This document shows positions 62,951 to 64,000 of a stretch of DNA of 64,000 nucleotides, piece by piece. Below the pieces are notes generated by a model. It had not been told where the DNA came from, did no database searches, and worked only from the letters and a program-made list of their open reading frames with translations. How positions within the stretch are numbered: position 1 is the stretch's first letter; every line of letters begins with the position of its first letter. The translations under genes and the position numbers were made by a program. Source of the stretch: Chersky-299 sp963749535 (GTDB taxonomy: Bacteria > Actinomycetota > Thermoleophilia > RBG-16-64-13); NCBI GenBank assembly GCA_963749535.1, contig CAVVNF010000014.1, positions 62,001 to 126,000 on the forward strand. Reading direction: 5' to 3'.

Positions 62951-64000
62951 ATGAATGAAGCAGTCATCGTCTCTGCGGTGCGAACCGCTGTCGGAAGGAT
63001 CGGCGGGTCCCTCAAGGATGTCCAGCCTGAGGATCTGACCAAAGTGGTCATCCAAGCGGCCATCTCCCGTGCCGGAGTCGAACCGGCACGCATCGACGAG
63101 GTGATCATCGGTCAGGCCAAGCAGAGCGCCGACGCCGCCAACCTGGCGCGCGTCGCCGCGCTCAAAGCGGGCGTGCCCATAGAGGTGCCGGCCTACACGG
63201 TCATGCGCCAGTGCGGTTCGGGGTTGCAGGCCGTCCACAACGCAGTTCAAGCCATCGTCTCCGGCGAGGCCGAGATCATCGTGGCCGGCGGCGTAGAGAG
63301 CATGAGCAACGCGCCTTTCTACCTGAGGAACGCGCGGTACGGCTATGGGGCCGGCAACGGGGTTCTCGTGGACTCCAACACGGAGAGCCAGCCACGCTCT
63401 CAGCCCGTCGAGGTGTACGGCAACTTGACGATGGGCCTCACGGCGGAGAATCTGGCGGCCAAGTACTGTATTTCCCGTCAGGAGCAGGACGAGTTCGCCC
63501 TTGCCAGCCAGGAGAAGGCTCTACGAGCCATCGAGGAAGGGCGTTTCGCGGAGGAGATCGTGCCGGTAGAAGTACCGGCCCGCAAGGGTCTGCCCACGAT
63601 ATTCGACACCGACGAGTTCCCCCGCAAGACCAGCATGGAGCAGTTGGCCAAGCTGGCTCCGGTTTTCAAAGAGGGTGGCTCCGTGACCGCTGGGAATTCC
63701 TCGGGCCGCAACGACGGGGCGGCTTGTCTCGTCGTGATGTCCGCAAAAGAGGCCGCTCGCCGGGGTCTAAAGCCGCTGGCGACTGTACGCGGCCAGGCGT
63801 GTGCTGGCGTGTCTCCGGAGATCATGGGCATCGGTCCAGCTCCGGCTTCGCGGAAGGCGCTTGGCCATGGCGGGGCTTGTGCTCGACGACATCGGTCTCA
63901 TCGAACTGAACGAAGCGTTTGCCGCGCAGAGCTTAGCCGTCGTCAAGGAGTTGGGCCTTGACCGCTCGATCCTGAACGTCAATGGTGGGGCAATCGCCCT
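62951..64000 (+). CDS. Acetyl-CoA acetyltransferase (thiolase), 3'-truncated by the window (one frameshift)
   Basis: 350 or so residues visible of about 390. MNEAVIVSAVRTAVGRIGGSLKDV opens the chain. The nucleophilic Cys88 lies in VMRQCGSGLQAVHNAVQAI. GGVESMSNAPFYL, LGLTAENLAAKY-type sequence, VTAGNSSGRNDGAACLVVMS and ELNEAFAAQSLAVVKELGL follow; NEAFA carries the second active-site residues. An extra G near 63860 shifts the frame between RKAL and AMAGLVLDDIGL. The last Cys/His motif lies past the window. It would release acetyl-CoA at the end of the pathway or condense it. Confidence 0.9.

Overview
The window is high-GC bacterial DNA with dense, often overlapping genes, many GTG starts and a few apparently leaderless promoters. 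The STAS–topA–tmk–holB–ricT neighbourhood, the Lys/Ala-rich TopA tail, the many FCD-type GntR and IclR regulators and the menaquinone-type Nuo operon suggest a deep-branching, probably anaerobic or facultative member of the Actinomycetota. This placement is inference; no rRNA gene is present.

Region 1 (1–29.4 kb) is catabolic. A MerR–TetR fusion regulator diverges from a branched-chain-amino-acid-type ABC transporter whose permease LivM and both ATPases LivG and LivF are one polypeptide, followed by a lipoprotein binding protein. Next come two copies of a three-gene corrinoid methyltransferase module: URO-D family protein A, B12-binding protein, URO-D family protein B. Between them lie a flavodoxin-fold protein with a zinc ribbon, an EthD-type protein, a PhlG-like C–C hydrolase and an EthD-like barrel protein. 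A GntR regulator, an LVIVD-repeat protein, an ADP-forming acyl-CoA synthetase and indolepyruvate:ferredoxin oxidoreductase IorAB follow. Two near-identical promoter/operator sites precede the LVIVD and synthetase genes. The region ends with an MFS carrier, a second EthD-like protein, a VOC protein, a 2-hydroxyacid dehydrogenase and a solitary third URO-D protein. The inferred theme is import of a methylated or aromatic compound, demethylation onto corrinoid, C–C cleavage, and ATP recovery through acyl-CoA.

Region 2 (29.4–35.1 kb) holds a B3/4-domain protein, a truncated TauE/SafE permease with a DUF1634 partner, a Ca2+/cation antiporter, a GntR–HAD fusion and TatC. Region 3 (35.5–46.1 kb) is an eleven-subunit complex I operon, nuoABCDHIJKLMN, without nuoEFG. 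Region 4 (46.1–55.1 kb) has an amidohydrolase resembling the futalosine-pathway deaminase, a TPR protein, a STAS protein and the DNA-metabolism cluster topA–tmk–holB–ricT. Region 5 (55.4–58.0 kb) is a small interval between an intact tRNA-Thr(CGT) and a copy of its 3' half, carrying two hypotheticals, a methyltransferase and a MITE-like inverted-repeat element. Region 6 (58–64 kb) holds an MBL-fold hydrolase and an IclR-controlled 3-hydroxyacyl-CoA dehydrogenase–BKACE–SDR–thiolase cluster.

Sequence quality shapes every annotation here. About 20 otherwise well-conserved genes carry single-base indels, mostly insertions, with dense clusters at 21.3–24.4 kb and 60.5–62.9 kb. Conserved protein continues in another frame after each one, so most look like uncorrected sequencing errors rather than decay. 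Frameshifted genes are therefore reported as one locus from start to stop.
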